From: Paenibacillus eucommiae
GTDB taxonomy: Bacteria; Bacillota; Bacilli; Paenibacillales; NBRC-103111
Assembly: GCF_017874215.1 (NCBI RefSeq)
Contig: NZ_JAGGLB010000021.1
Location: 124,001-188,000, forward strand
Direction: 5' to 3'
Length of the DNA stretch: 64,000 nt
Shown: positions 18,901 through 27,662 of the stretch, one piece after another
How positions within the stretch are numbered: the first letter of the stretch is position 1
How the letters are laid out: each line of letters begins with the position of its first letter
Position numbers and translations under genes: made by a program
The notes under the pieces: generated by a model
Told to the model about the DNA's origin: nothing
The model's database searches: none
The model's input: only the letters and a program-made list of their open reading frames with translations

Positions 18901-21720
18901 GAGCTGCTGCAGAATTGGGGAGAAGGGCCCAAAGCTTGGTTGATGGCCAAATTGCTCTGGAATCCGGATCAGGATGTGGATGTGCTGCTGAATGACTGGT
19001 ATGTCCGGGCAGTTGGTGAAGAGGCTGCGGCTGATTTAAAAGCTTATTTCGATCATTGGGAGCAATTCTGGACCGAGCGGGTTAAAGCTACGGATTGGTT
19101 TGAGGACCGCAAGGATATTACCTATTTGTCCTACTATTGGGGAACTTATATGGAAGCGATCACGGATGAAGAGATTGCGGCCAGCAGGCTGCTGTTAGAG
19201 TCGGTTATGGCCAAAGCAAAGACACCACAGCAGCAAGCAAGAGCTGAAATCCTGCTTCGTCAATTTGAATACTACGAGGCTTCTGCTCTTAGTTATCCTA
19301 AGAATGTTCAGGCGCCTACAGACCTTCAATCCGCGCTGCAATTATTGGAAGAAGGAGCTAAAAGCCAGATAAAGGCCGATTATGCACAAAAAAGACTGGA
19401 CCTTATTGAACAATTCAAGGGTGATCCGTTAATGGAGCATTCCATAAATCCGGTTAATGAAGGGCTGCTGTGGTCAGGCTGGAGCCCGTCTGTAGTGTGG
19501 AGTCTTATTGAATATATCGAACAAAATGAACAGCAGGCGGCTCCTGTACTTGCACGTATTGCTGAAATGGAAAGCAGCCAGGATGAAGCAGAACGTAATT
19601 ATGCCAAGCTGCTAAGAAGAATCATTAACGCAGAAACACTAAACCTTAACTCATCCTTTGAAGCTGGTACGACTACTGCGGATAATTGGGATACTTGGGT
19701 ACTCAACTATGGTGATTTCAAGCGCGTGGAACAACCAGAGAACTGTTACACAGGTAGTGCATGCATTTATTTAAATCATTTTTATTACGGTGATCTGAGT
19801 CAAACCTTACCCGTAAAGCCGGGACTCATTATTGCCAAAATGAAATACTACGTCACGAAACAAACCCAAACCGTAGGTGATACGTGGCTGCAGATGGATC
19901 TGTTAGATGAAAATGGGTCCGTATTGTCCACTTTCAAGAGCGGTCAGCAGGCTTACTCTTCCTCACGGGGAAATTGGAATGAAGTTTCTGTTATGGGTTA
20001 TGTGCCTGAAACCGTAAATGGTGTAGCCGTCAAGCAGGTTAAGGTTACGAATACGGTTAACGGCTTCCATGAACAGGGTGCGCAAATGTATATGGATGAT
20101 TTTGAAGTATACCAATCTGCGGAACAAGATCCTCCGCTGCCGGTAGTTGTGTCTGGAGTTGAAACGGCGGATGGGGCGCTAGCTGTATTTTTCCATGAAA
20201 ATCCGGATGAAACACCTGTTGTTGAAGATTTTACTATCGTCCAGCAAATTAATGGTAAAGCTACCGGAGCAGTCCCAACGGCTATATCCTGGATTTCTGA
20301 GGAAAATAAAGCTGTCTTAACCTTCCCTTATGTGGGCGGCAAAGTTTGGGAGCAAAATGTTGCTTATAGCGTGACTTATAAAGCCACAGCTCCTGTTAAA
20401 TCAGCTACACTGGTACTGCCTGCTGTGACAGAGGGGCTTGAACAAATTGTGCAAAACGCTTCCTTCGAACAGTGGAATTCAGAGAGCGATGCAGTGAATT
20501 GGACCTTCTGGGGTGAAGGATTCACGCGTTCTTCGGCCACAAAGCGCAGCGGCGGCTACAGCTTGGTTGCTGACGGATTGCAGGGTGGGCAGAATGAAGC
20601 GGGAGGCGGAGGCCCTTTTCAAACCGTGCCAATTACGAAGGCTGGTGATTACGCAGGGGTTGTCCGCTTCAACACGATGGCAGCAACTTCAGGCGTATTG
20701 TCGTGGTCGATTATTATGAAGGACAGCGATGGGGGCGTTGTCAAAAGAGTGACATCAGCCCAACGACCGGTTGCCTTATCCAAGGGGAGCTGGACCCCGT
20801 TAGAATTCGAATTTAAGGTTGACGAAGGAGTAACCTCGCTGCAGTTCTTTGTATTAATGAACGATTTCAAAAAGGGTGACACCATTTATTTTGACGATGT
20901 GGAGATCTACCGCATTGCTGTTCCTGAGCCTAAGAACCCGATTTCAAGCGTGGCAGCTGAGAACGGAAATTTGGCCGTAACATTTCAAACGGTGCCTGGG
21001 CAGGAACCGCTAGCCGGCGATTTTACGATTGAGCGGGTCATAAATGGAGCCACTGCTGAGCCCGTTACACCTATAGGCATAACCTGGGATGTGAATCATC
21101 AAACGGCAGCATTGACTATTCCAGCGTTAACCCAGCAGGTGTGGGAGCAGCACGCAGTATATAGCGTGAGATACAAAGATGCAGCAGCTGTTAAAGCAGC
21201 TCCAATCCTGCTGTCTGGCGACACGGAAGGTCTTGAACAAATCATGCTAAATGCATCCTTCGAGCAATGGAATACGGTCAGCGAGGCGGCAAATTGGGGA
21301 TTCTGGGGGGAGGGATTTACCCGCTCAGACACAATCAAGCGCAGCGGCAGCCACAGCCTGGTAGCTGACGGGCTGCAGCCAGGACAGAATGACGCTGGAG
21401 GCGGAGGCGCTATACAAGAGGTATCCGTCCAGGCACCCGGTCATTATGTAGGCGTTGTTCGCTTCAACACAACAGTCAACACCGCAGGAGTTGTATCCTG
21501 GTGTGTACATTCGAAGGACAGCAGTGGCGAAGTCGTCAAAAATGTTTGCTCGGATAAAAGAGCGGCGTCAGCTTCAGAAGGAAATTGGATACCTTTCGAA
21601 TTCAATTTTGACGTTGAAGAAGGGGTAAGCTCCCTTCGGGTCTTCGTTCTGATGAATAATTTCAATAAAGGGGATACCATTTACTTTGACGATGTAGAGC
21701 TGTTCAAAGTGCAGCAGTAG
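15934..21720 (+). CDS. SLH-domain, DUF4838, multi-CBM surface protein (1928 aa)
   Basis: Start ATG with a GAGGTTG site; signal peptide residues 1-33 (hydrophobic core LALLLSFCLIFSSLGMAAG, then AAA). Order: three SLH repeats (about 52-225, GGHWAEVQLKKW, then SFKPLGSMTRAEAV) for non-covalent wall anchoring; a beta-solenoid-like stretch (about 240-450); a Ser/Gly/Pro linker (about 462-482); an Ig-like domain (482-579); a GH67-N-like domain (582-729, YGTQYGIYEFLERYVGVRWL); DUF4838 (about 729-1120); a carbohydrate-binding-like module (1235-1397); then two Ig-like plus carbohydrate-binding-like pairs (1402-1927), each ending in YFDDVE. Similarity to alpha-glucuronidase N-terminal domains suggests acidic glycans, but the enzyme activity is unknown. 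A paralogue of the genes at both window ends. Confidence 0.9.
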   Translation: MKVSKTSSKVLALLLSFCLIFSSLGMAAGSAAADPNVQTAADADVKADSDIGGHWAEVQLKKWLEAGLLQGYGNGQVAPDRQIARGELVALINRSFGFKEKAEIQFTDLSTSDWQYDEVSIAVKEGYLSGYEDGTVRVHNEISRQEAAVMLERILAPVLAGYADLKAEAAPVFTDAASIAAWSKAAVQQLADHKILGGYEDGSFKPLGSMTRAEAVTILDRALALTGGNKLSDRSFDQAGEYGSADQAQTITGNAAITAKGVTLRNMTITGDLLLAEGIGEGDVVLDQVTVKGATTLNGGGANSVHIRDSVLAAVIIKKNTGTVRIVLEGSTTTGIITVHSSVILEETTSSSTSGVTNVRITSELPSGSKVTLKGHFKQVDVEASNIIIEQMQGSIDKLIILAAAKGIELKTEKDAKILLLVLEAIVKVLGQGSIEKATVSEQAKGTTFEKQPKLLEGAGAPGSGSSSGSPSTNTPNPPATAEIASYSAVNGAITVLFRTIPYESPVISDFVVKQKINDAPETLVTASLISWSAADKKAVLTIPAIAAALEEQHVSYRISYKGSTAVNSSSFVVSGSIKIVGDRQAQAVVVVSAGASAQILDAADMLTEYVKKSTGADLPRITDQQLAANEQLYSSAIKIYLGISRSEDKALYTGMLKDMDDDGFVIDSKEENITIMGPTSYGTQYGIYEFLERYVGVRWLLPGPDGEDVPQTDNLYIPRGIVQEEPAIISRQMFGLHTPDFKFTTADNTLNYEWGIRNRMHDRISGYQHNMSYLFFPLKGYPAENYPTEHPEVYPMRNGERFIPTTEILWQPCFSEPIAVELAIGTVNAYFDAHPEQTSFSLAVNDGLGYCEAEPDHPKNPHKMNSIGYPYMSDIYYDWVNKVVEGVLEKHPDKWFGVLAYLEVNDPPSFQLNPRVIPYFTKDRMAWIDEGIRTKDQATIESWNKVSTHLAFYDYVYGTPYMVPRVYPHQMAEYLRYGKEHGVIAFFAELLQNWGEGPKAWLMAKLLWNPDQDVDVLLNDWYVRAVGEEAAADLKAYFDHWEQFWTERVKATDWFEDRKDITYLSYYWGTYMEAITDEEIAASRLLLESVMAKAKTPQQQARAEILLRQFEYYEASALSYPKNVQAPTDLQSALQLLEEGAKSQIKADYAQKRLDLIEQFKGDPLMEHSINPVNEGLLWSGWSPSVVWSLIEYIEQNEQQAAPVLARIAEMESSQDEAERNYAKLLRRIINAETLNLNSSFEAGTTTADNWDTWVLNYGDFKRVEQPENCYTGSACIYLNHFYYGDLSQTLPVKPGLIIAKMKYYVTKQTQTVGDTWLQMDLLDENGSVLSTFKSGQQAYSSSRGNWNEVSVMGYVPETVNGVAVKQVKVTNTVNGFHEQGAQMYMDDFEVYQSAEQDPPLPVVVSGVETADGALAVFFHENPDETPVVEDFTIVQQINGKATGAVPTAISWISEENKAVLTFPYVGGKVWEQNVAYSVTYKATAPVKSATLVLPAVTEGLEQIVQNASFEQWNSESDAVNWTFWGEGFTRSSATKRSGGYSLVADGLQGGQNEAGGGGPFQTVPITKAGDYAGVVRFNTMAATSGVLSWSIIMKDSDGGVVKRVTSAQRPVALSKGSWTPLEFEFKVDEGVTSLQFFVLMNDFKKGDTIYFDDVEIYRIAVPEPKNPISSVAAENGNLAVTFQTVPGQEPLAGDFTIERVINGATAEPVTPIGITWDVNHQTAALTIPALTQQVWEQHAVYSVRYKDAAAVKAAPILLSGDTEGLEQIMLNASFEQWNTVSEAANWGFWGEGFTRSDTIKRSGSHSLVADGLQPGQNDAGGGGAIQEVSVQAPGHYVGVVRFNTTVNTAGVVSWCVHSKDSSGEVVKNVCSDKRAASASEGNWIPFEFNFDVEEGVSSLRVFVLMNNFNKGDTIYFDDVELFKVQQ

Positions 21721-21796
21721 AACCATTTTATTCAAGCAAGACAGAGCAAGACAAAACAAGATTTCGGTTTGAAGGGTGCGCGACGAAAAAGATTGC

Positions 21797-21822
21797 AGGG
21801 AGGTCACAGACCTCCCTCTTTG
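21797..21822 (+). terminator. Terminator hairpin after the SLH gene
   Basis: AGGGAGGTC-ACA-GACCTCCCT is a perfect stem (21797-21817) followed by CTTT. The T-run is short, so efficiency is uncertain. Confidence 0.55.
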
Positions 21823-21844
21823 GGTATCCAAATGTTGGGGATAT

Positions 21845-21960
21845 TGGGTAGTTGTAGGAGTAGCAGGAGTAGAAGAGAAGGGTGGAAGTAAAGTAGAAGT
21901 AGTTTGTAATAGAAGTAGAAGTAGAAGTAGCAGTAGCACTAGCAGTAAAAGAAGTAGCCA
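21845..21960. repeat. Degenerate GTAGNA trinucleotide/hexanucleotide repeat
   Basis: About 115 bases built from GTAGAA, GTAGGA and GTAGCA units, purest around 21910-21935. It lies in the gap between the SLH gene and the converging AraC gene. On the minus strand it gives an artefact poly-Leu frame. Confidence 0.75.
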
Positions 21961-21987
21961 GTCAGTCAAAAAGGGGAGTCAATATGT

Positions 21988-22067
21988 ACTTAGCGATGAA
22001 AAACATCGCTATATAGCCTGAAATATTGCAATTGCCTCTTTTAACGATGAAAAACATCACTAAAAGG
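21988..22067. repeat. Two AACGATG-type palindromes
   Basis: TAGCGATG-AAAAA-CATCGCTA at 21988-22009 and TTTAACGATG-AAAAA-CATCACTAAA at about 22040-22065. These belong to the palindrome family found in the composite intergenic repeats downstream, but here without the rest of the repeat. They lie between convergent genes. Confidence 0.75.
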
Positions 22068-22153
22068 CATTAAAAGCCCAAAACCAGCCGCAAGGGCAGC
22101 TCGTGTGGATAAGCCACTATCACGGCAGTGTTTGTTTACGTACTGGTCCATTT

Positions 22154-24406
22154 TCAGGTTTTATGTGGATCGCGGCGGTACTCTCCTGGTGTCACTCCGG
22201 TTAGTCTTCGAAACATGCGTGTGAAGGAGTTGGCATTCTGGTATCCGACTTGAGCGGCTATTTCTTGGATTTTGCAATCGTCAGCTTCGAGCAGCTCCTT
22301 TGCTTTGTTGATGCGTATTTCATCTAGAAGGCTGCCGAACGTCTTGCCGGTTTTTTGTTTAATGTATTTGCACATGTAGCTGGTTGTAATGTTTAATCGG
22401 TCAGCGACCATTTCCAGGTAAATTTCTTCACTGTAATGCTGCTGGAAATAATTAAGGATGAATGTAACAATGGGGTCTTGATTCGTTATCCGCGCATTAG
22501 CCAAAGCAGCAGCCCGCCCGATCAGTTGTCTAAAGAAGTCTATGTATTGTTCTAGCGTGACAATTTCTTTTATTTGTTCATAAGGAAAAAATTCGCTTTG
22601 CAGTTCGCTGATATCAATCTGCTGCGCGGATAATCCCACCAATATTTTGGAAACGGCTTCGTTGGCAAACTGCTTGAAGAAATGGGCTGGCGCATGATGC
22701 TTATGCAAATGATCCGTCATCCGCTCAATTAATTCGAGCATATCCGCTTCTTTACCAGCCTGCAAATGGGCTGCGAATTGGCTCTCTTCGGTAGGGGAGA
22801 AGCAATAACTGATTGGTGGAATATCGGTTCCGGTAATAATTTGTGTCTGATTGTTCAGCTGACGCAGGCGGATGATTTGCTCCGCTTCTTCATACGCTGT
22901 TGTAAATTGTGCCGGGCTTCGCAGTTCAGGATGCACAGCGATCGATAAGAAATAATAATCAACATCTTTTTCAAACACCTGCTTCATAAAATGCAGCGTC
23001 TCCAAAAGAGGCTCCGTGGAACTCCCCTCATCGGCAAAGACGATGGAGAAAATAAGCTCCTTTTCACTTTGCAGGGTAACCGATTCCGGAAATCGCTGCT
23101 GCATATTGAGATTGATAAATTCAAAAAAGTAAGATGTTTTTTTCTGCTCTTCGTAAACAAGCTCGTGAAACTGGCGGGTAAGATGAAGGCGGTACATAAC
23201 AAAATAAAACGGCTTAGAGGTATCGATCAGACTGTGCACATCTTTGTTGCTGTAATTGATGCTTTTTACTTTATCGAGGTAGCCATACTTTTGCAGCAGT
23301 GTGGTTTTGTGCTGTAAGTCTTGGCGAATATTCTGGTTTGTAAGCATCATGGTCTTCAAATTGCTTCCGATCAAGTTGAATTCATTGATTTTGCTATGCA
23401 GTTGGAAGTTCGGATTCATCCTTTGCAGAGACTCCACAATACGTTGAATCGGATGCTTGAATTTGTAGCTGAGTAAGATCGATATAAACAGACTGATCAA
23501 GACGGAAAAAGCAAGCAAAACAATGAGAGCAATGTTCATACGGGACACCTGTGAAGCGATATTTTCAGTCGGTATCACGTTGACATAAGTGATTCCGGTC
23601 GCAGCTCCTTTTTCGAAAAAATAGTAATCACTGCCTTCAATAAAAAAGCGTTGACTTAAATCGAAGCTATGAATAATGTCTTTCTCGTCCCGTTGCTCAG
23701 TGCTGTAAAAAAGTGTCCCTGCATCGTCTATCATATAGAAATTATCATTGACGGAATGGTGGGTATTCTCAAAGACAGCAGCGGCATCAATAAGTGCAAT
23801 CATGTAAAATTGTTTATGGAGTGTGCTTTTTACAATCACCGGAAAAAAAGATCCGAGCGGCTCCAGCTTATTGAGCATATTTTTACGTTCAAACCAAGCT
23901 GCGGGGAAAATTTTCATATGATAATCTGCACTGGCTTGTTCTCTCCAGAAGCTGACATCGTATTGCGAGTTTACATAATCTTTGGCAAACAAATCTTCGG
24001 TATAACTCAGCCCATTTTTATCAACAATGAGAGAAAATCCGTTATGATATAAAATAATATTATGCAAATAAAGATTGTTATAGCCGGATACTAATGCAGA
24101 AAATTCCTCCGCCAGCAGGTTCATAGCCGGTACATCGGTGGGGTCACGATCAATTGCGGCAACATTCGGGTTATAGAAAAAATTGGTTGTCACATCCTCA
24201 AGCAGCCGGAATTGTTTTTCATAATTGGAAACGGTTCCACTCATATTGGAGTGATTGTATCTTATAATTTCGTTACGGATGTTTTTGGTATAAAAGTTAA
24301 AGGACAGAGCGTTGAACAGAAATGAGATCAAGATAATAATCGTGAAACCGAGCATCAACTTCAAGAACAGTGAGTTTCGTTTCAAGTTATAGTTGCCTGG
24401 GTTCAT
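22154..24406 (-). CDS. Membrane-bound AraC family regulator with extracytoplasmic sensor
   Basis: A 750-residue one-component regulator common in Paenibacillus. TM1 at about residues 13-33 (KLMLGFTIIILISFLF); extracytoplasmic Cache-like domain about 35-285; TM2 about 288-312 (ALIVLLAFSVLISLFISILL); HAMP-like linker; a middle domain about 380-630; C-terminal two-helix AraC HTH about 650-748 (DRLNITTSYMCKYIK and IAAQVGYQNANSFTRMFRRL). The start ATG at 24406 is preceded by AGAGGGAG. It is divergent from the solute-binding lipoprotein gene, which is its probable target. It senses outside the membrane and binds DNA without a separate kinase. Confidence 0.92.
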   Translation of the reverse strand: MNPGNYNLKRNSLFLKLMLGFTIIILISFLFNALSFNFYTKNIRNEIIRYNHSNMSGTVSNYEKQFRLLEDVTTNFFYNPNVAAIDRDPTDVPAMNLLAEEFSALVSGYNNLYLHNIILYHNGFSLIVDKNGLSYTEDLFAKDYVNSQYDVSFWREQASADYHMKIFPAAWFERKNMLNKLEPLGSFFPVIVKSTLHKQFYMIALIDAAAVFENTHHSVNDNFYMIDDAGTLFYSTEQRDEKDIIHSFDLSQRFFIEGSDYYFFEKGAATGITYVNVIPTENIASQVSRMNIALIVLLAFSVLISLFISILLSYKFKHPIQRIVESLQRMNPNFQLHSKINEFNLIGSNLKTMMLTNQNIRQDLQHKTTLLQKYGYLDKVKSINYSNKDVHSLIDTSKPFYFVMYRLHLTRQFHELVYEEQKKTSYFFEFINLNMQQRFPESVTLQSEKELIFSIVFADEGSSTEPLLETLHFMKQVFEKDVDYYFLSIAVHPELRSPAQFTTAYEEAEQIIRLRQLNNQTQIITGTDIPPISYCFSPTEESQFAAHLQAGKEADMLELIERMTDHLHKHHAPAHFFKQFANEAVSKILVGLSAQQIDISELQSEFFPYEQIKEIVTLEQYIDFFRQLIGRAAALANARITNQDPIVTFILNYFQQHYSEEIYLEMVADRLNITTSYMCKYIKQKTGKTFGSLLDEIRINKAKELLEADDCKIQEIAAQVGYQNANSFTRMFRRLTGVTPGEYRRDPHKT

Positions 24407-24555
24407 CGGTAATCTCCCTCTTACAAATACGTTTGCGAATTCGCTTCCTACATCTATAATAGCTTATATACAGTGAACAGGGAATCTTCATTTTTGCTGT
24501 CTTCTTTACGACCGATCCGTACAATCCGTTTGCTTTATAGAAGGGTGGTTTTCTT

Positions 24556-26247
24556 ATGTTGAAAATAGGACAGGCAGTAATCATACCGTTTTTTATACTC
24601 GTACTGTTGCTTTCAGGCTGCCGCAGCGGAGAAGAGGATACCAGAGAAATAACATCTCCTAAGACAAGCGAGAAGGTGGGTGTGGATAAACAGACTGGTG
24701 AGATAACTGGGACGCAAGCGGGAAGCAAGAACGAGAAATTCGATCCGGCGATTACCTTGTCGACCGTTACATCCCAAAATACAGCTGTTAAGTTCGCTCC
24801 TGGAGATTCAATAGACAACAACCCGTGGACAAGGGCCTATGAACATGAATACGGTATCAAAATCAAATCTTTGTGGGCAGTCGAAGAGGGGAAATATACG
24901 CAAAAATTGAATTTGGCGATCAGTTCCAACGATATTCCTGACTTCTTCATGGTAAATGGTATTCAGTTCAAACAACTGGCCGACGCCGGGATGATCGAGG
25001 ATTTGACGGAATTGTACGCCAAGTATGCCTCTGATATGACGAAACAAACCTTAGCCGCTGGTGGTGATATGCCGCTCAAATCAGCGACACTCAATAGTAG
25101 GCTCATGGCAATCCCGTTCACATGGACAGCCCGTGAATCGGCCAAAATGCTGTATGTCCGCACGGACTGGCTGAATAAGCTTGGTTTGTCTGAGCCCCAA
25201 ACGATGGAGGATCTGTTCAAAATCAGCGAAGCTTTCACAAAGCTTGATCCAGACGGGAACAACAAGAACGATACGTATGGGCTAGCGCTTGATAAGGAAT
25301 TTAGCTTTGCCGAGTCTTTTTTCAACGGATTCCATGCCTATAACGACCTTTGGATGAAAGATAGCGGCGGCACTTTGGTGAACAGTACGATCCAACCGGA
25401 AATGAGAAACGCACTGAAGAAACTGAGAGAACTGTTTCAAGACGGGCAAATCGATCCTGATTTTGGGGCAAAAATAACAGATAAAGAAAATGAGCTTATC
25501 ATAAGCAGCCGAATCGGCATGTTTTTTGGCTTACCGTATGATGCGACTTCTCAGATTTCGCAAAATAAGGAGCTTGATCCGAAAGCGGAATGGAAGTCAT
25601 TTCCCCTTCCCTCCATCGATGGACAGCCAGCCAAACCGCAGGTCGCGCTTGGTGTTAATGGGTATTGGGTGGTTAGGAAAGGTGCCGAGAACGCGGAGGC
25701 GATTTTCAAGCTGCTCGATTTCTGGCTTAATATTGCTTATGACAGTAAGTCTGAAGACGTTTATTATGAGTACCACACCAGGAAGGACGGAATTCCCTAT
25801 TTTCCACTGTCGGCGATTAAAGTGTATAAAGATTACGCTAACCTGGAAACGTATTACCGCTTCAATGAAGCATTTGAGACGAACGATATGTCCCAGTTGA
25901 CAGCTAACGACAAAGGTGTGGTAGACAAAATCAGCAAATACAAAAAAGGCGACTTGAACAATTACGGCTGGCATGTGATGTACACGAAAAACGGGGGCTC
26001 GATGCACACAACGGATTATTACAAAAAAAATAACTTGTATATGTTTAGCGAATTCGTCACTTTACCACTGCCTACCATGGTGAAGAAAGCGGCGATGCTG
26101 GAAAAAATGCAAAGAGAAGCGTTTACCAAAATTATTATGGGGAAATCCCCTATCGAAGAGTTTGACAATTTCGTAGCCCAGTGGCAAAAGCTTGGCGGTG
26201 ACGAGATGACGAAGGAAGTTAATGAGTGGTATAGAAATAACAGGTAG
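24556..26247 (+). CDS. Extracellular sugar-binding lipoprotein (CUT1-type), orphan
   Basis: 563 residues with a lipoprotein signal (hydrophobic stretch then LLSGC, Cys about 22) and a type-1 sugar-binding fold (ALDKEFSFAESFFNGFHAY, GVNGYWVVRKGAENAEAIF). It resembles the large LplA-like oligosaccharide-binding proteins of Paenibacillus, which normally work with two permeases. No permease gene follows; the next features are a terminator and repeats. It may share permeases with another locus. Regulation by the divergent AraC protein is likely. GGGTGG lies upstream of the ATG. Confidence 0.9.
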   Translation: MLKIGQAVIIPFFILVLLLSGCRSGEEDTREITSPKTSEKVGVDKQTGEITGTQAGSKNEKFDPAITLSTVTSQNTAVKFAPGDSIDNNPWTRAYEHEYGIKIKSLWAVEEGKYTQKLNLAISSNDIPDFFMVNGIQFKQLADAGMIEDLTELYAKYASDMTKQTLAAGGDMPLKSATLNSRLMAIPFTWTARESAKMLYVRTDWLNKLGLSEPQTMEDLFKISEAFTKLDPDGNNKNDTYGLALDKEFSFAESFFNGFHAYNDLWMKDSGGTLVNSTIQPEMRNALKKLRELFQDGQIDPDFGAKITDKENELIISSRIGMFFGLPYDATSQISQNKELDPKAEWKSFPLPSIDGQPAKPQVALGVNGYWVVRKGAENAEAIFKLLDFWLNIAYDSKSEDVYYEYHTRKDGIPYFPLSAIKVYKDYANLETYYRFNEAFETNDMSQLTANDKGVVDKISKYKKGDLNNYGWHVMYTKNGGSMHTTDYYKKNNLYMFSEFVTLPLPTMVKKAAMLEKMQREAFTKIIMGKSPIEEFDNFVAQWQKLGGDEMTKEVNEWYRNNR

Positions 26248-26275
26248 GCTGCAGCTTGAAAATGTCGACTATGTG

Positions 26276-26350
26276 GGAACAGCTCATAGCGCTTTTAGCG
26301 GGCATAGTGCTCATAGCAGACATAGAGTGCTCATAGTGGACATAGTGTTC
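26276..26350. repeat. Short direct repeats (CATAG units)
   Basis: GCTCATAG, GGCATAG, GACATAG and related units repeat about seven times downstream of the lipoprotein stop. No coding function seen. Confidence 0.5.
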
Positions 26351-26409
26351 GTAAGCTACTTTGACTTGCTGTTGATCAATCATATATAGCTTGACTTTTT
26401 CAAGCTGAG

Positions 26410-26450
26410 AACCTAACATGTTCATATAATGAACGTGTTAGGTTTTTTTT
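26410..26450 (+). terminator. Rho-independent terminator of the orphan binding-protein gene
   Basis: AACCTAACA pairs with TGTTAGGTT, enclosing ATGTTCATATAATGAAC, followed by eight T. The inner part is itself palindromic and resembles the operator at 29621-29639. Confidence 0.85.
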
Positions 26451-26488
26451 GGTTGTATTTGAAAGTACAGCGGCTGGGCTTACAGCGT

Positions 26489-26584
26489 GGGGCCGTAGCG
26501 GCCGAATGTAGGCGAAAAACCGATCACAATGTGCTTGCTCGGGACCGAAGCGACCACATGTAGGCGGAAAATCGACCACATTTT
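26489..26584. repeat. Imperfect tandem repeat, two units of about 44 bp
   Basis: Units at about 26489-26532 and 26541-26584 share CCG-AGCG-CC then ATGTAGGCG and AAAA-CGA-CACA. No coding frame. Between the terminator and the first composite repeat. Confidence 0.5.
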
Positions 26585-26606
26585 GGCTGTCTTATCCTGA
26601 CAACAT

Positions 26607-26684
26607 TGGCCCACAGCCATTCCCTCCGCAACGCACCCAAGCCATGAACACGCATCTCAAAGGATGTCACAAGGAGTTTTTCTT
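26607..26684 (+). repeat. Solo 3' end of the composite intergenic repeat
   Basis: CCCACAGCCATTCCCTCCGC followed by AACGCACCCAAG, then TCAAAGGATG and a GAGTTTTTC end. It matches the last 75 bases of the full copies but lacks the 5' hairpin arm. Confidence 0.75.
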
Positions 26685-26744
26685 TACAAGATAAGAAAGT
26701 TTAAGTGCTTTACAGTGATAAAGCGTAAAAGAGGGAAGAGCATA

Positions 26745-27635
26745 GCCCGAAGCAGCCCACCCTCCGCTGAAAAGAGCGTATGCTTCATTTAACGATGTTT
26801 TTCATCTTTAAAGTAAGGTTGTGGTGCGGATCTGATGCTTTAACGATGAAAAAGAGGCTGTCGACATAATGGGTACAACTCAAACTCCCACTGAAATCGA
26901 TCAAAACTCGCCTCTTAGTAGCCTTGGAGGCCAAAGTCTTGGACTCTACCCATAGTAAATGCTGCAAAAGTGCAGGATTTTTCACCTGAAATCGGGTATT
27001 GGCCGAGAATTGCTGCAAAAGTGCAGGAAAATAGTCACTTGGAGCGCTCAAACGGACAAGAGACGCCTAAAATCCTGCAGATTTGCAGTAATTTCCTTTT
27101 AGGGGTGCATTCAGGTCCAAAAATGATGTACTTTTGCATCTTTTTGTCCCCTATGGTTGGTTCTTATTGGCATGTATGCTTTAGGTAGGGAAAGAGAGTA
27201 GTGGAACCATGTATGTTAATCAACAGGGCTTGGCACATCTATTTTTTTGTCCACAGTTAATCGACAGCCTCAAAATCATCGTAAAAGTAGCAGATCCTCT
27301 CGGTCATGCTCGCTGGCGGGGCCGTTCTTCAGTCCCAGCGGCTTGCCCGCGGGCCAAGCCGCTGGGAAATCCCCTCCAATCCAGAGAAAAACCCTTGCTG
27401 GCAGTCCGTTTGAGCTTGGTGTTCGTGTGTTTAGTGCGATTGTAGCTGAGAGAGGGAAGGGTTGTGGGTGGAAGAGTGGTAGCGCCCGCCTTTAAAGATT
27501 TGCTCCTACCTCCTCATCCATTCCATGCAAGGGAACAAATCTTTAACAGCGGCTGGAGCCCACAGCCATTCCCTCCCGTCACGGCACCCAAGTCACGAAC
27601 AGCACCTCAAAGGACGGCATGAGGCGTTTTTCATA
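26745..27635 (+). repeat. Composite intergenic repeat, copy 1 (interrupted by a MITE-like insertion)
   Basis: Module A (26745-26820) has GCAGCCCACCCTCCGC, GAGCGTATGCTTC and an AACGATG palindrome. Module C (about 27333-27635) has the nested hairpin: outer arms 27454-27468 and 27559-27573 (one mismatch and one GU), inner arms about 27492-27506 and 27532-27546. The second palindrome is split by the insertion at 26854-27271. Its 3' end lies 27 bases upstream of the IclR start codon. Confidence 0.75.
26854..27271. mobile_element. 418-bp MITE-like insertion with GAGGCTGTCGA terminal inverted repeats
   Basis: Left end GAGGCTGTCGA (26854-26864) and right end TCGACAGCCTC (27261-27271) are perfect 11-bp inverted repeats. 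The flanks are A4-5 on the left and A4 on the right, consistent with a short target duplication. Removing the element restores the palindrome TTTAACGATGAAAA-TCATCGTAAAA. Inside are two copies of TGCTGCAAAAGTGCAGGA (26960 and 27011) and an inverted relative near 27073. No transposase gene. Confidence 0.7.
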
Positions 27636-27646
27636 ACAATTTTTCC

Positions 27647-27652
27647 AAGGAG
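27647..27652 (+). promoter_or_regulatory. RBS that fixes the IclR start at GTG 27663
   Basis: AAGGAG lies 10 bases before GTG 27663. The longer frame from 27525 would translate composite-repeat sequence, which argues against it. Confidence 0.7.
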
Positions 27653-27662
27653 TGATCAGATA

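Noticed and set aside
21574..21969. Minus-strand ORF with a poly-Leu N-terminus
   Set aside because: The Leu run is produced by the GTAGNA repeat on the other strand; no ribosome binding site and it overlaps the end of the large SLH gene.
26960..27091. CRISPR-like array of TGCTGCAAAAGTGCAGGA
   Set aside because: Only two direct copies plus one inverted relative, no regular spacer length, no cas genes; it is internal structure of the MITE-like element.
27525..27662. N-terminal extension of the IclR gene
   Set aside because: The extra 46 codons lie in the composite repeat; the proper ribosome binding site sits before GTG 27663.
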